Source of the DNA: Pinus tabuliformis
Lineage: Eukaryota; Streptophyta; Pinopsida; Pinales; Pinaceae
Assembly (NCBI GenBank): GCA_031772625.1
Contig: CM062810.1
Location: 704,480,358 to 704,544,357 of the forward strand
DNA length: 64,000 bases
Reading direction: 5' to 3'
In this document: piece after piece, positions 11,401-21,652 of the stretch
Position numbering within the stretch: the stretch's first letter is position 1
Layout of the letters: the number at the start of each line of letters is the position of its first letter
Translations under genes and position numbers: made by a program
Notes under the pieces: generated by a model
The model's input: the letters and a program-made list of their open reading frames with translations, nothing else
Told to the model about the DNA's origin: nothing
Database searches by the model: none

Positions 11401-11518
11401 TGTTGAAAGAATCATCGCACCTCTATAGAATCCGTAATTTCCACCCGGGGGATCCTAGTTACTGGCTTGTAATGTTTACCAACCCCTGAAGGTTTTGGCG
11501 TAACGACAAACCTCCACA
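11401..11518 (+). repeat. TRIM 3' LTR
   Basis: 118 bp, beginning TGTTGAAAGAATCATCGCAC and ending CCTCCACA, with several substitutions from the 5' copy. Confidence 0.85.
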
Positions 11519-11633
11519 ACTTTAAATGTCTATCAGTGAAATGCTATCATCAAAATGATGTAAAACTTAGTTTATAGTGAGAATATTTTGAAATAGTTTA
11601 AGTTTTTAAAAATAGTTTTTATTTTCATTTTCA

Positions 11634-11780
11634 ATTCCTCTCCGTGAGATTTTGAACCTACAACTTGATAACTAATATCTAATAATAGTAATTCCTCTCC
11701 ATGAGATTTTGAACCTACAACTTGATAACTAATATGTAAGATTTTGAACCTACAACTTGATAACTAATATCTAATGAACT
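11634..11780. repeat. Tandem repeat, about three copies
   Basis: The sequence GATTTTGAACCTACAACTTG followed by ATAACTAATAT occurs three times (around 11647, 11704 and 11749). The first two copies also share ATTCCTCTCC upstream and the third is shortened. It lies downstream of the TRIM in the spacer between the two kinase loci. Confidence 0.8.
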
Positions 11781-12283
11781 AATATTAGAATATCTAATAG
11801 TAATCACACCCCGACACACTTATTAGAATGTGGAATTCTGTGTACATTATACTTTGCTCTTTACTTTATGACAATTTTTAATGTGTATATTCACACGCAA
11901 AACAATTTACCTTTTGGTATTGTATTTATCTGGATAAATGCGTTCCGGTTTATATTGGAGAAATCAACCTAACATTTTATGTACATTAAAATGCTAGAGA
12001 TCTCTTTTCATAGATAATCCGTGCAAGGCACTTCGTCCAAATAACAGCTCTTTCAGAATTTGATGGTGGCTAAAATCCATACAAATTTTATTTAAACACA
12101 TGACACAACAAAGTAGGCCGATACTTAGTAACCCAATTTTCGTAAAAGCTTGATTGTCACGTTTGAACCTCTAGTATCATACAGAGTTCCATGGCATGCC
12201 CATAGGCTAATTCTATCCGGTGCTTAAAGCCGTAAACTATACAATCGTCAGGACCGTAGATTGGAGTCGTTCTACTTAGCGTG
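11781..12283. other. Downstream region of the receptor kinase gene
   Basis: This region follows the stop codon of the minus-strand kinase gene and would hold its 3' untranslated region. I see no clear poly(A) signal that I would defend and no other gene. Confidence 0.4.
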
Positions 12284-13958
12284 CTAACTTATCATGTTGG
12301 AGCTGTTATCACTCCATTCCATTCCTTTGCGTTTACTCGACTCCACCCCGCCAGCCACCAAATCCCCACCTTCGATGCCAATCTCCTCTGAAACTGAAAC
12401 AGAAACTGAAGCTATATCCTCGAGTTTGAGAGCCTCTTTGAGCTCTGCCACTACCTCACTCATGCTCGGTCTAGAAGAGCGTTCCACCTGAACACATCTC
12501 ATGGCTACTTTGGCAACGCGAGTCATGGATTTCATGTCGTATCTTCCGTCCAACCTCTTGTCTATGATCTCTCTTATTTTGCCAACATCGTCATCTAGTA
12601 TATACGGTGTCGCCTGTAAATATGCCCATAATTTTGTTAGTGTGTAGTTTAACATGCACTACGAAACATTCTACTGTCAGCGCTCTTAAATATTTATATT
12701 TTGGATGAATGATGATAAGATTCCTTACCCATCGAATGATGTTTACGTCCTCTTCCGCGAGTTTAAGATCTATGGGTGGTCTACCGCATATGATTTCTAG
12801 TAGAACCACGCCAAAACTATACACATCACTCTTCTCTGTCAACATTTGAGTGCTGTAATACCTGTGGTTCCCCATAGAAATTCAGCTAATGAAGCACAGT
12901 GGAAATACAAAATTTGAAATTGACTGTCCTCTAAAATAATTAATTGAAAGTTCTCCATAAGGAAAAAAATAACTAATCAAGTTATGTGGAAAATTTGCGT
13001 AAATATTTCTAAGAGAGAGCAAGTTATATACTCTGGATCGAGGTATCCGAACGTTCCTTTCACTGCAGTGGTAACATGAGTAGCCTGTCCATCAATTGTC
13101 ATCCTTGAAAGACCGAAATCGGCTAATTTTCCAGTCAAATTGCCGTCTAAAAGGATGTTAGCGGTCTTGATGTCCCTGTGAATTATCTTCGGGGTGCAAC
13201 CCACGTGTAGGTATTCCAGGCCTTCACAATATGGAAATCGCAGGTCGATCAGATGAGATGAGACATATGGTTACCAATGATTTGTCTTTATGCCTTTTTA
13301 CAGTAATAAATACTTCAAACAACCCATTTTTTTTGGATCATACAAATTTTACATCAAAATGATAAAGAGATTTACCCTGTGCTGCATCTAACGCTATTTT
13401 GAGTCTTGTTTTCCAAGCTACTTGGGAATTTTCTGCTCTAGGACCTGGAAATGTAAATAAGAACCAGATGCTTGTCAGTTACCTTGCTATTCTATCTACT
13501 GAAACAGAAATATCTTCAAACAATGAAATTTACCATAAAGATGGTCCCTCAGGGACCCTTTTGACATGTGCTCGTAGATAAGCATAACCTCTCTGGTTTC
13601 ATTGCAGTAGCCTAGTAAAGATACTAAATTCCTATGATTGATTCTGGAAAGAAGATCCACCTGTTCATGAGATACATGCACAGTAAAAACTTTCTTTCTT
13701 AGATTGGATCCAAATTGAATCGTATTACATGGTAATATTTGAGCATTACCTCATTCAGAAATTCGTCAACTCCCTGGTGGGAGAACAATGAGAGCACTTT
13801 TACAGCGATCTCTTTTCCTTCCGGCAATTTACCAAAGAACACAGATCCAAATCCCCCTCGTCCTATCTCCCGACTAAAGGTTTCTGTGGCAGCTGTCATC
13901 TCATCTAGAGTAAAGGCACGGCAATTTGTTGGATTTGGCACCTTAATCCTCGAGTTGT
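12284..13958 (-). CDS. Intact kinase-domain exons (10-15) of the receptor-like kinase
   Basis: Six exons join in phase and encode a whole Ser/Thr kinase domain. Visible landmarks are the glycine loop [11 protein letters not shown], the ATP-anchoring lysine in IAVKVL, the paired glutamate in FLNEVDLL, the catalytic loop [16 protein letters not shown] in LADFGLSR, the activation segment end [10 protein letters not shown], and [16 protein letters not shown] with arginine before the aspartate indicates an RD kinase, usually activated by loop phosphorylation. The last exon encodes a 109-residue C-terminal part ending at TAG 12284. No lesion is seen here, which contrasts with the broken ectodomain, so the kinase part is either under recent constraint or simply not yet hit. 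Confidence 0.88.
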
Positions 13959-14052
13959 CTGCAATCCGCTCATGAAAGGTAAAGTTACTAATAGTAAAAT
14001 TTCCATTATTTTCATTCTTGTATCATATTATAATAATATTTCTGATATTGAC

Positions 14053-14297
14053 CTTGCTCCAAGAAATGTTTTCGTTCCTTTTCCACCCTACTGCTTTCGT
14101 TGACAACACCTTCTTCTTTTCTCCTGAATTTATTGCGATACACAACGCCCACTATCAATCCTATGATTAAAAATCCACTTAGTGTTGTTCCCAGGACAAC
14201 TTTCAAGTTATTGCTCTGGAGTCTTGATGTTTGGAATCCATTTTTCTGTGAAGTACATTTCCTCTCCTCCCTGCGTAAGTAGATGTTTCCAGAATAA
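14053..14297 (-). CDS. Transmembrane and juxtamembrane exon
   Basis: A 245-nt exon with matching phases. It encodes a polar stretch, a hydrophobic segment VVLGTTLSGFLIIGLIVGVV that fits one membrane span, then a basic stop-transfer patch (RNKFRRK) and an acidic juxtamembrane region leading to the kinase. Confidence 0.85.
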
Positions 14298-14521
14298 CTG
14301 CAACACACCAACGAGAGATTTTCCACGAGCGTCCAGCTATAAGGTTTTACTAGAACTTGAACTCTAACCATAATTATCATCTGTGGAAATTTTAGAACTT
14401 GAATTCGAATCGTAATTATTATCTGTGAAAAAATTATTATAGAAACTATGAAGAAAATTTTCAACGTCGAAATCTTAATTTTGCGTCAAAACATAAGGAA
14501 TATAAAATAGGATATCAGTAC

Positions 14522-14946
14522 TTGAGTTTCAACGAACAATTGTGGAGAAGTTGGGCAGGAATTACACCGCTGAAATTATTGTTCTCTATATTTCTGTGAC
14601 AATAAATTCAAAAACATTGCGGTATGAAAACTATTAGTTAATTCGATTTAACCTTGAACAAAGAACCTGAAAAAAATATAAAGTGAAAAGTAGAAGACAG
14701 GAAGACGTACAACTCTTTAAGGTTTTTCAGTTCAGATAACCACGCTGGAACAGTACCATTCAGGTTGTTGTTATGTAAATATCTGGTATAATAACCGAAG
14801 TAAATTTTCCTTTTTTCGAAAATGCATGATGACTTAAAATCAACAAAATAGCAATTTCGTATTGAAAAGAAACTTACAGTCTCTCCAACCTAGTTAAATT
14901 GGAGAAATTTGGTAAGGATCCCATCAAGTGATTATTGTCAAGTGAC
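14522..14946 (-). CDS. Three LRR exons, each one repeat
   Basis: Exons 14946-14878 (69 nt), 14782-14711 (72 nt) and 14593-14522 (72 nt) each encode one leucine-rich repeat with consensus NNxLxGxxP: NNHLMGSLP, NNNLNGTVP and NNNFSGVIP. The one-repeat-per-72-nt-exon pattern, all in the same phase, is the ancestral plant LRR arrangement. These three remain in frame with the membrane exon. Confidence 0.87.
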
Positions 14947-15225
14947 CTGCCAATTTAAACACGAATTAGTGAATGCTGCAGAGAGATGATTATTATCTGA
15001 TATAATATTCAACGACAAACCATGTCCCTTCGCGCCATCAAATTCTATGTTCCAAGTGGGGCACTTATTAACCGCCAATCCTTTCTATAGGAGGAATAAT
15101 CGCAAACATTTAGATAGACATTTGTTATAATAGGCATTGATAGGTAACGTAATCTACGACATTTCTGTATTATTCCAAATAGTTAATTAGGGGCTATGGG
15201 GAAAAGAAGGTCGAATTCTGCTTAC

Positions 15226-15492
15226 AGATTAACGATGCAATATGTTTAGTGAAAAATCCTCTAAGATTTCTTCAGGACAAAGAACTGGCAACAACGAAGT
15301 ATCCTGAGCTCTTACAAATTCAACTATACCATTTGACCTGGAAACAAATCAACGAATTAACCTTACAGTTTCGAAATTCTTATGTCGGAAGAGCTGTTAG
15401 CACAGCCAATTCCTTCCCACTGGACCAGATGACAAGATCCGAAATCCAATCATTTATCTCAAAATTCCTATTGAGAGCGTCAAGAGCGTAAA
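15226..15492 (-). pseudogene. Two disabled LRR-region exons (4 and 5)
   Basis: Exon 15492-15367 reads ALDALNRNFEINDW in one frame and GSCHLVQWEGIGC in the next: the junction before the first LRR, which normally reads W-x-GDPC...W, lacks one nucleotide. Exon 15284-15226 reads SLS, TGA, then RNLRG where relatives have an uninterrupted SRKNLRG-type start of the first repeat. It is 59 nt instead of about 72, which shifts the frame against the next exon. A C-to-T change at a CGA codon would explain the TGA. Confidence 0.82.
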
Positions 15493-15573
15493 CTGCAGTT
15501 TAAGAACTATGGTTAGGCATTGAATGATAATTGCTGTAATTTCAGTATAAGAAGTTTTACTCATTCAACTTAC

Positions 15574-16034
15574 TATCTTGAGAATTTGTTGCCCGATCTG
15601 TGTAAGATAGCCAGTGATACTCGAAAGCGTTGAGTATAGGAGGACGGTTGGAGTTAGGGGCCTTAGTAACGTTAAAATCATATCGTATTTGATCGGGGAG
15701 GAATGTCTTCGAGTCTTGGGCGGAATGGTTGCGCAGGAGAGTAGTGGCTTGAAACTGTTCTTGACCAGTTATCTCGACGTAAAAAGATCTGGATTCCGAC
15801 AAATTGAGTGTCTCGATCTCAGCAAAATACAACTGTAACAATGATTTGGTCCCTTGGGGAGTTGATGCTACTCTAATTGAAATGATGTCCGAGCTGTTTC
15901 CAACCCACGCCGTTTGCATGACAGCAGTTGGAGGAAGGTCGTTGGTATCACTTGTTGAAATAGCGTTATGCGAACTTACACGTCGTACATCTTTACTGTC
16001 CGTATTTAATATTGAATGATCTATTTTCAAGAAG
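15574..16034 (-). CDS. Malectin-like domain, second exon
   Basis: A 461-nt exon whose phases fit exons 2 and 4. It encodes the C-terminal half of the malectin-like domain, with PPTAVMQTAW and LLQLYFAEIETL, family landmarks of the carbohydrate-binding-like fold in plant receptor kinases. The acceptor chosen is AG at 16036-16035, the only nearby one that keeps phase. The usual acidic segment with the D-R-x-W motif at the start of this exon is not seen, so the edge may be eroded. Confidence 0.78.
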
Positions 16035-16159
16035 CTGGATAATCACCCATACAAAGCTATTCAGCTTAATCTTTTGACAAAAGAAAAATATTCACAACTG
16101 CTCCATCACTGTGGTAAGATATAAATTGAGAAAGAGATTAAAAGTAATTACTATCTAAT

Positions 16160-16164
16160 ATCAT
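16160..16164. other. Left target-site duplication of Copia-3
   Basis: ATCAT directly left of the LTR; the same five bases are at 22791-22795. Confidence 0.93.
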
Positions 16165-17301
16165 TGTTGGATATTTTTAATGCAAAATACCAAAAACAGA
16201 CAATATGTTCACCACAGAGCCAATGCTCTGTTTACTCTGTCCAGGATCTTTTGACAGAGAACCTCTTAGAAACAAAATGACTCAGATCAAACCATTAAAC
16301 TGACACAAAACATTTCTATTCACAAATATATTTCCTCATACATATTCATCCTCTGTTACTGAGAGGGATTCACCACAAGAAAAACATTCAACAAAAAAAA
16401 ATTCACTGTGTTTTCACCTAAGAATTCACTGAGCTGGGTTTACTGCTGTAAATCCCATTTTACATTCACTGCTGTAACAAAACTTTACTGCTGTAATATA
16501 AAGACTTACATAAGATTACTGCTGTGAAAAACAAAATTACACAGGCTTACAAAAATTCACGCTCCACCATTTCCTTTATCCACTACTTGTCCAAAACCAC
16601 ACATGGTTTTCCTTCACCTCAGTTTTTCAATTCCCACAAAAAACATTACAACATATTTGTGCACTGCTGTGCATACACCCTCTGTTTTACAAAATCAACA
16701 CAACCACCATTACAACCCACGAGCATTTTTCTCCTTGGCTCGTTCATATATATTTTTAACTTGTGTCAATATTCTTTTTACATACCATTGCCCAAAAAAA
16801 ATGGTCAACGCGTGAAACAAAAACTTATTACATACGATTTTTGTTTTTAATACGTGCCGTATAACAACATATATAAAAGAACATATAATAAAGTTTGCCC
16901 ATACCCATATTAAGAGGGCCTCACCAAAACTTCGTAAATGCATTAAAGACCACAGCGTTTCCTCCACGGCAGTCAAACTGGAAAACCTTTCACTCCACCC
17001 AATGCATTGATTTGCTGCAGGCCCGTATGCACCTTACGCGATCGACGGTGGAGGATGAAGAAACAAATCCGACGGCGGTAATGAATATCGGAGGGCAGTT
17101 TGCAGCAGGGCTTTAACCCCCGAGAAGATGACGTTGCGTTACGTCAGGGCAATGACACGCGTCTGCACCAAATCCCATCGGAGCCGCATATACGGAAACA
17201 GCTTTTCGCTAGTAGGCGGTCCGAGAAAGTTAAGCAGGTTTCCGGTTTTGCTTTGGCGGTTTTGGGTGAGTTTCGCACGGAGTTGAAATTAGATTTCAAC
17301 A
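16165..17301 (-). repeat. Copia-3 3' LTR
   Basis: 1137 bp, TGTTGGATAT...TTTCAACA on the plus strand. It contains five copies of ACTGCTGT at 16442, 16468, 16487, 16518 and 16663. It ends in the perfect palindrome GTTGAAAT-TAG-ATTTCAAC (17282-17300). Confidence 0.95.
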
Positions 17302-20300
17302 CTCCCCTTTAATTTCAACTGCTGTGCATTCGGTCATACCGAGACACTTTCTCAAAAATTCAAAGCTCTTCTGATCAAGTGGCTTTGTCAAGATGTCTGC
17401 TACCTGTTCTTGAGTCCTGCAATGTTCTAGGACAATTTCTCCATTGTTCACTAATTCTCTGATGTAGTGAAACCTTGTATCAATGTGTTTCGTTCTCTTA
17501 TGAAACACTGAATTCTTTGACAAAGCAATAGCTAAGCTATTGTCACAAAAAATCACTGTCGCTTTTGCCTGCTCTTGGCCTAAGCTTCTCAACATTCTTC
17601 TCATCCACACTGCCTGACATGCTGCTGCTGTAGCTGCTACATATTCAGCCTCTGCTGTAGACAATGCTACAATGGACTGCTTCTTAGAAGCCCATGAAAT
17701 GGCTCCTGAACCCATATTAAAAACATAACCGGAAGTGCTCTTCCGATCATCTACACTTCCAGCCCAATCGCTGTCTGTGTATCCAACCAAATCTGAATGT
17801 TCTGAGGCATGATATAAAATTCCAAACATTTTGGTGCCTTTGACATACCTCAAAATTCTCTTTGCTGCCTGCCAATGTGCCTCCTTCGGCCTCTCCATGA
17901 ACCTGGAAATTAAACTAACAGCATACATTAAATCAGGCCTAGTAGCTGTTAAATACATAAGGCTACCTACAATACTCTTGTACAAACTAGGATCAAAATC
18001 CTTGCTGCTGTCCTCTCTGCTGAGCTTTAATCCCATCACTGTGGGAGTGATTGCTGCCTTGCATTCTTGCATGTTAAATCTGCCCAGAACTTGATTTACA
18101 TATCTTGCTTGAGATATAAAAATTCCTTTTTCATTTTGATCTACTTCTATGCCTAAGAAGTATCTCAAGAAACCCATGTCAGTCATTTCAAATTCATCTT
18201 TCATGACTGATTTAAAATTCTCAATGAGCTGATCATCATTACCTGTGAAAATCACATCATCAACATATAAGACAACAATTAAAATCTTACCATCCTTTTC
18301 CTTGATGTAGACTGTGGGTTCTCCTTCACATTTGTCAAACTCATTATCCAATAGATATGAATCTATCCGGCTGTACCATGCTCTTGGCGCTTGCTTCAGC
18401 CCATAAAGAGCTTTCTTCAATTTGCACACTTTGTGCTCTTCACCTTTCTTCTCATATCCAAGAGGCTGTTCCACATAGACCTCTTCCATTAACACTCCAT
18501 TTAGGAATGCTGACTTCACGTCCATTTGGTAGACTTTCCATTTGTTTTGAGCTGCTATGGACAGCACTGCTCTCACGGTTTCCATTCTTGCAACCGGGGC
18601 GAAAGTCTCCTCATAATCTCTCCCATACTGCTGCTTGTAGCCTTTGACAACCAGCCTTGCCTTGTGCCTTTCAATCTTGCCTTCAGCATTGCTCTTGGTC
18701 TTGTAGACCCATTTCACACCAATGACTTCTTTGCCTTTTGGTGACTCAACCAAATCCCATGTTTTGTTTCTCTCTATGGCATTCATCTCCTCATCCATAG
18801 CTTCTATCCATTTCCTATCTTTGATTGCATCCTCGAAATGAATAGGATCATCAACATGACAATACAAGGCAAATAAGGAATTCATTCCTTCATTATAAAT
18901 GTCACTTAGATTTCTAAATTTCTTACCTCTTTCACTTGGTGTGCAAGTGCTTGAAGATGCACTTGAATTTCCTCCTTGTGGTGTGCTTGGAGAGGCACTT
19001 TCATTGATCCTCAATGGTGTACCTTGCTGTCCTTGTGTTGGCGCTGTTGTTTGGGGATTCATTTCAGCCACCTCCTCTTCATCTTCATCATGAGACAAAC
19101 AGTTCTTGACATTGACTGTTTTCTCTATGCTTCCATCCCAAGCTTCCTCTTCAATGAATTGAACATCCCTGCTGACAAAGAACTTCTTGGTAGATGGAAT
19201 GTACAGCCTGTAGGCTTTGGATTCATCACTGTATCCAATGAAGATGCATTTCTCCCCTTTGCTGTCCAACTTCCTCCTTAGCTGATCTGGTATGTGTGCA
19301 TAGGCCACACACCCAAAAACTCTCATGTGGGTGACTCCTTGCTTTCTCCCACTCCATGCCTCTTCTGGCACTTTGTTCATGACTGCTTTTGTAGGACACC
19401 TGTTCAATATATAAACTGCACAATGTACAGCTTCAGCCCAATACTCATTTGGCAAATGCTTTGCCTTCAACATGCTCCTTGCCATCTCCATGATGGTTCT
19501 GTTCTTCCTTTCAGCAACTCCATTTTGCTGTGGAGTGTACCTTGCTGTAAACTGTTTATGTATTCCATTTTCTCTACAAAATCTTAGGAATTCCTTGGAG
19601 ATATATTCACCTCCTCTATCAGTTCTCAAAACTTTAATGTGCAGCCCGCTTTGGTTTTCAACAAATGCTTTGAAGTTTTGGAATTTCTCAAAGACTTCAC
19701 TTTTGTTCTTGAGGAAATATATCCAAGTCTTTCTTGTAAAATCATCAATGAATGTCAAGAAATATAGGCTGCCTGCTAATGATGGAGCTTGCATTGGTCC
19801 ACACAAATCTGAGTGGATAATCTCTAAGGGTGTCTTTGCCCTTATACTCTTCCCTGATGGAAAACTTTCTCTATGTTGTTTTCCCAAAATGCAGCCTTCA
19901 CATAGGCTGTCCGGTTTCTCTATCAATGGTAATCCTCTTACCATTCCTTTTCTGCTCAATAAGTTTAGACCTCCAAAATTTAGATGCCCAAATCTCAAGT
20001 GCCATAACCAGTTTTCATCCTTTGGCACGCTTTGGAAGGCCTCTTGGGTAACTGCTGCAATTTCATTTTTGTTTTTCAAATCTGCCCTGATCCTCAAAGG
20101 AAACATCCTGTTCCTTGTCATCTTCACTTCAGAAATGCATCTTTTGCTGGGTGGTATGTCCATGATGGTGCACACATCATTTTTAAAGAAAACATTGTAG
20201 CCCTTATGGACAAGCTGTCCAATACTCAAGAGATTACATCTCATTCCGGGGACATAGTATACATCTGCTATGGTTTTCCTTTCTCCTTGCTTTGAAAGTA

Positions 20301-21471
20301 TTTTTATTTCTCCTCTTCCCATAACAGACACTTTACTATCAGTTCCTAGTGTGACTTCTGATTTCACATTTTTATCTAGGGCAGAAAAGAAGGCTATGTT
20401 TCCGGTCATATGGTTGCTGCAACCTGAGTCTAAAAACCATATGTCCTCACTATGTGTTTCAGCCATGTTACAAGCTAACAGGACATTTTCTTGACTGCTG
20501 TTTTCTCTTGTAACATTTGCATTTTGTCTGCTGTTCATGTCATGCTGTTTCTTTCTACAATCACTAGCATAATGTCCATACTTTTTGCAATAATAGCATT
20601 GAACATTAGATTTATCATACCTTTGTCCTTGAGCATGATGTCGTCCTCCTTGTTGGCTGCTGCCTTGGCCTTGGTTCTGATTTGGATTGTTGCCTCTTCC
20701 TTGTGCATTTGATGAGTTGTTCCTTCCACCTCTATTCTGGCTTCTGCCTCTTCCTCTTTTGTTTCCTTTGCCTTGACCTCTGCCTCTTCCAAAGGACATC
20801 TGGGTCTTGAAGGCTTGCTCAAGAGATGAGTTTTCATTCCTACTCAACCTCTGCTCATGTGTTATCAGTGATGCATGCAGCTCATCAACTGAATAGCTTG
20901 AGAGATCCTTTGTCTCTTCAATGGTGGTGACTATGGCATCAAACCTTGAGGGTAAGACCCTCAATATTTTCTCCACAATTCTTCTGTCTTCAATGGTTTC
21001 TCCATGAGTTCTCATTTGTGTGATTACACCAATCACATGAGTGAAGAATGAGTCAATGTTATCTGACTCCTTCATGTTCAAGTTCTCAAAATCCTTTCTC
21101 AGCAATTGTAGCTTTGCTGTCTTCACTCTCTCCATGCCTTGATAGGCTGTCTTGAGGGTTTGCCATGCTTCATTGGCTGTCTTTGCTGCTGCTAACCTTG
21201 GAAACATACTCTGGTCTACTGCTAGATACAACAACACACGGGCTTTTGAATCTTTCTTCCTATTGTTCTTCAGCAGATCCTTCTCTCCTTGAGTTAATGC
21301 ATTGAACTCAGTTTCATCTGCTGGTTCTTCAAAGCCATCTTCAACTATTTCCCATAAGTCTTGGGAGGCAAGCAGGGCTGTCATAGTTATTGACCAGTAG
21401 TCATAGTTCTTCCCATTAAACTGTGGGAGCTGGGTGTTAAACAAACCCATACCAGTGCTTGTGCTAGCCAT
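17296..21471 (-). CDS. Copia-3 gag-pol polyprotein, 1391 codons, intact
   Basis: A single open frame encodes every Ty1/Copia domain in the usual order. They are a UBN2-type gag, a zinc knuckle (CYYCKKYGHYASDC), an aspartic protease (LDSGCSNHM), an HHCC pre-integrase region, an integrase core with D-D-E in HSDLCG, LRTDRGGEY and VAERKNRT, a reverse transcriptase with LYVDDVIF, and RNase H with YTDSDWAGS, STAEAEY and FCDNS. All catalytic residues I can check are present. The polyprotein would form cytoplasmic virus-like particles, copy the RNA to DNA and integrate it. The ATG at 21471 is the first after the leader. The frame reads through the polypurine tract and stops at TGA just inside the 3' LTR. 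Gag and pol are one frame, with no shift. Confidence 0.96.
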   Translation of the reverse strand: MASTSTGMGLFNTQLPQFNGKNYDYWSITMTALLASQDLWEIVEDGFEEPADETEFNALTQGEKDLLKNNRKKDSKARVLLYLAVDQSMFPRLAAAKTANEAWQTLKTAYQGMERVKTAKLQLLRKDFENLNMKESDNIDSFFTHVIGVITQMRTHGETIEDRRIVEKILRVLPSRFDAIVTTIEETKDLSSYSVDELHASLITHEQRLSRNENSSLEQAFKTQMSFGRGRGQGKGNKRGRGRSQNRGGRNNSSNAQGRGNNPNQNQGQGSSQQGGRHHAQGQRYDKSNVQCYYCKKYGHYASDCRKKQHDMNSRQNANVTRENSSQENVLLACNMAETHSEDIWFLDSGCSNHMTGNIAFFSALDKNVKSEVTLGTDSKVSVMGRGEIKILSKQGERKTIADVYYVPGMRCNLLSIGQLVHKGYNVFFKNDVCTIMDIPPSKRCISEVKMTRNRMFPLRIRADLKNKNEIAAVTQEAFQSVPKDENWLWHLRFGHLNFGGLNLLSRKGMVRGLPLIEKPDSLCEGCILGKQHRESFPSGKSIRAKTPLEIIHSDLCGPMQAPSLAGSLYFLTFIDDFTRKTWIYFLKNKSEVFEKFQNFKAFVENQSGLHIKVLRTDRGGEYISKEFLRFCRENGIHKQFTARYTPQQNGVAERKNRTIMEMARSMLKAKHLPNEYWAEAVHCAVYILNRCPTKAVMNKVPEEAWSGRKQGVTHMRVFGCVAYAHIPDQLRRKLDSKGEKCIFIGYSDESKAYRLYIPSTKKFFVSRDVQFIEEEAWDGSIEKTVNVKNCLSHDEDEEEVAEMNPQTTAPTQGQQGTPLRINESASPSTPQGGNSSASSSTCTPSERGKKFRNLSDIYNEGMNSLFALYCHVDDPIHFEDAIKDRKWIEAMDEEMNAIERNKTWDLVESPKGKEVIGVKWVYKTKSNAEGKIERHKARLVVKGYKQQYGRDYEETFAPVARMETVRAVLSIAAQNKWKVYQMDVKSAFLNGVLMEEVYVEQPLGYEKKGEEHKVCKLKKALYGLKQAPRAWYSRIDSYLLDNEFDKCEGEPTVYIKEKDGKILIVVLYVDDVIFTGNDDQLIENFKSVMKDEFEMTDMGFLRYFLGIEVDQNEKGIFISQARYVNQVLGRFNMQECKAAITPTVMGLKLSREDSSKDFDPSLYKSIVGSLMYLTATRPDLMYAVSLISRFMERPKEAHWQAAKRILRYVKGTKMFGILYHASEHSDLVGYTDSDWAGSVDDRKSTSGYVFNMGSGAISWASKKQSIVALSTAEAEYVAATAAACQAVWMRRMLRSLGQEQAKATVIFCDNSLAIALSKNSVFHKRTKHIDTRFHYIRELVNNGEIVLEHCRTQEQVADILTKPLDQKSFEFLRKCLGMTECTAVEIKGEC
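17302..17311 (-). other. Polypurine tract of Copia-3
   Basis: On the minus strand AAAGGGGAG lies directly before the 3' LTR. It also encodes the last residues of the polyprotein. Confidence 0.88.
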
Positions 21472-21636
21472 TCCTTGTCTGTGTATTTAAAACAAATCAC
21501 TGCTTCTTCAGCAACACAAAAGAACTTTTGAAATATCTGAGTCCTTTGATGTCTGAGTCTTCTGTCTGGCTAAGAAGTTTTGCTGCTGCAACAACCTTCT
21601 CCCTTCAGCTTCTTTGTCTCCTAAAAAGAGCCTAAA

Positions 21637-21651
21637 CCTGCTCTGATACCA
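21637..21651 (-). other. Primer-binding site of Copia-3
   Basis: The minus strand reads TGGTATCAGAGCAGG one base after the 5' LTR end. It is complementary to initiator tRNA-Met. Confidence 0.9.
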
Positions 21652-21652
21652 C

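Larger units (their letters stand above)
11217..11518 (+). mobile_element. TRIM: miniature LTR retrotransposon
   Basis: Two direct repeats of 118 bp (11217-11334 and 11401-11518), each starting TGTTG and ending CCACA, flank only 66 bp. The internal part starts with a perfect primer-binding site TGGTATCAGAGC at 11335 and ends with the polypurine tract TTGAGGGGGG at 11391-11400, directly before the second repeat. This is the architecture of a terminal-repeat retrotransposon in miniature, which codes for nothing and relies on proteins from autonomous elements. The repeats differ at several positions, so it is not recent. No clear target duplication is visible. The 66-bp middle also holds two tRNA T-arm-like motifs. 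Confidence 0.88.

Noticed and set aside
16710-16976. 88-codon minus-strand open frame, identical at 22199-22465
   Set aside because: Both lie in the Copia-3 LTRs. Identity only reflects the young LTR pair, and the sequence has no known domain.
18976-20712. Many plus-strand open frames of 60-240 codons
   Set aside because: All are antisense shadows of the Copia-3 gag-pol on the minus strand.
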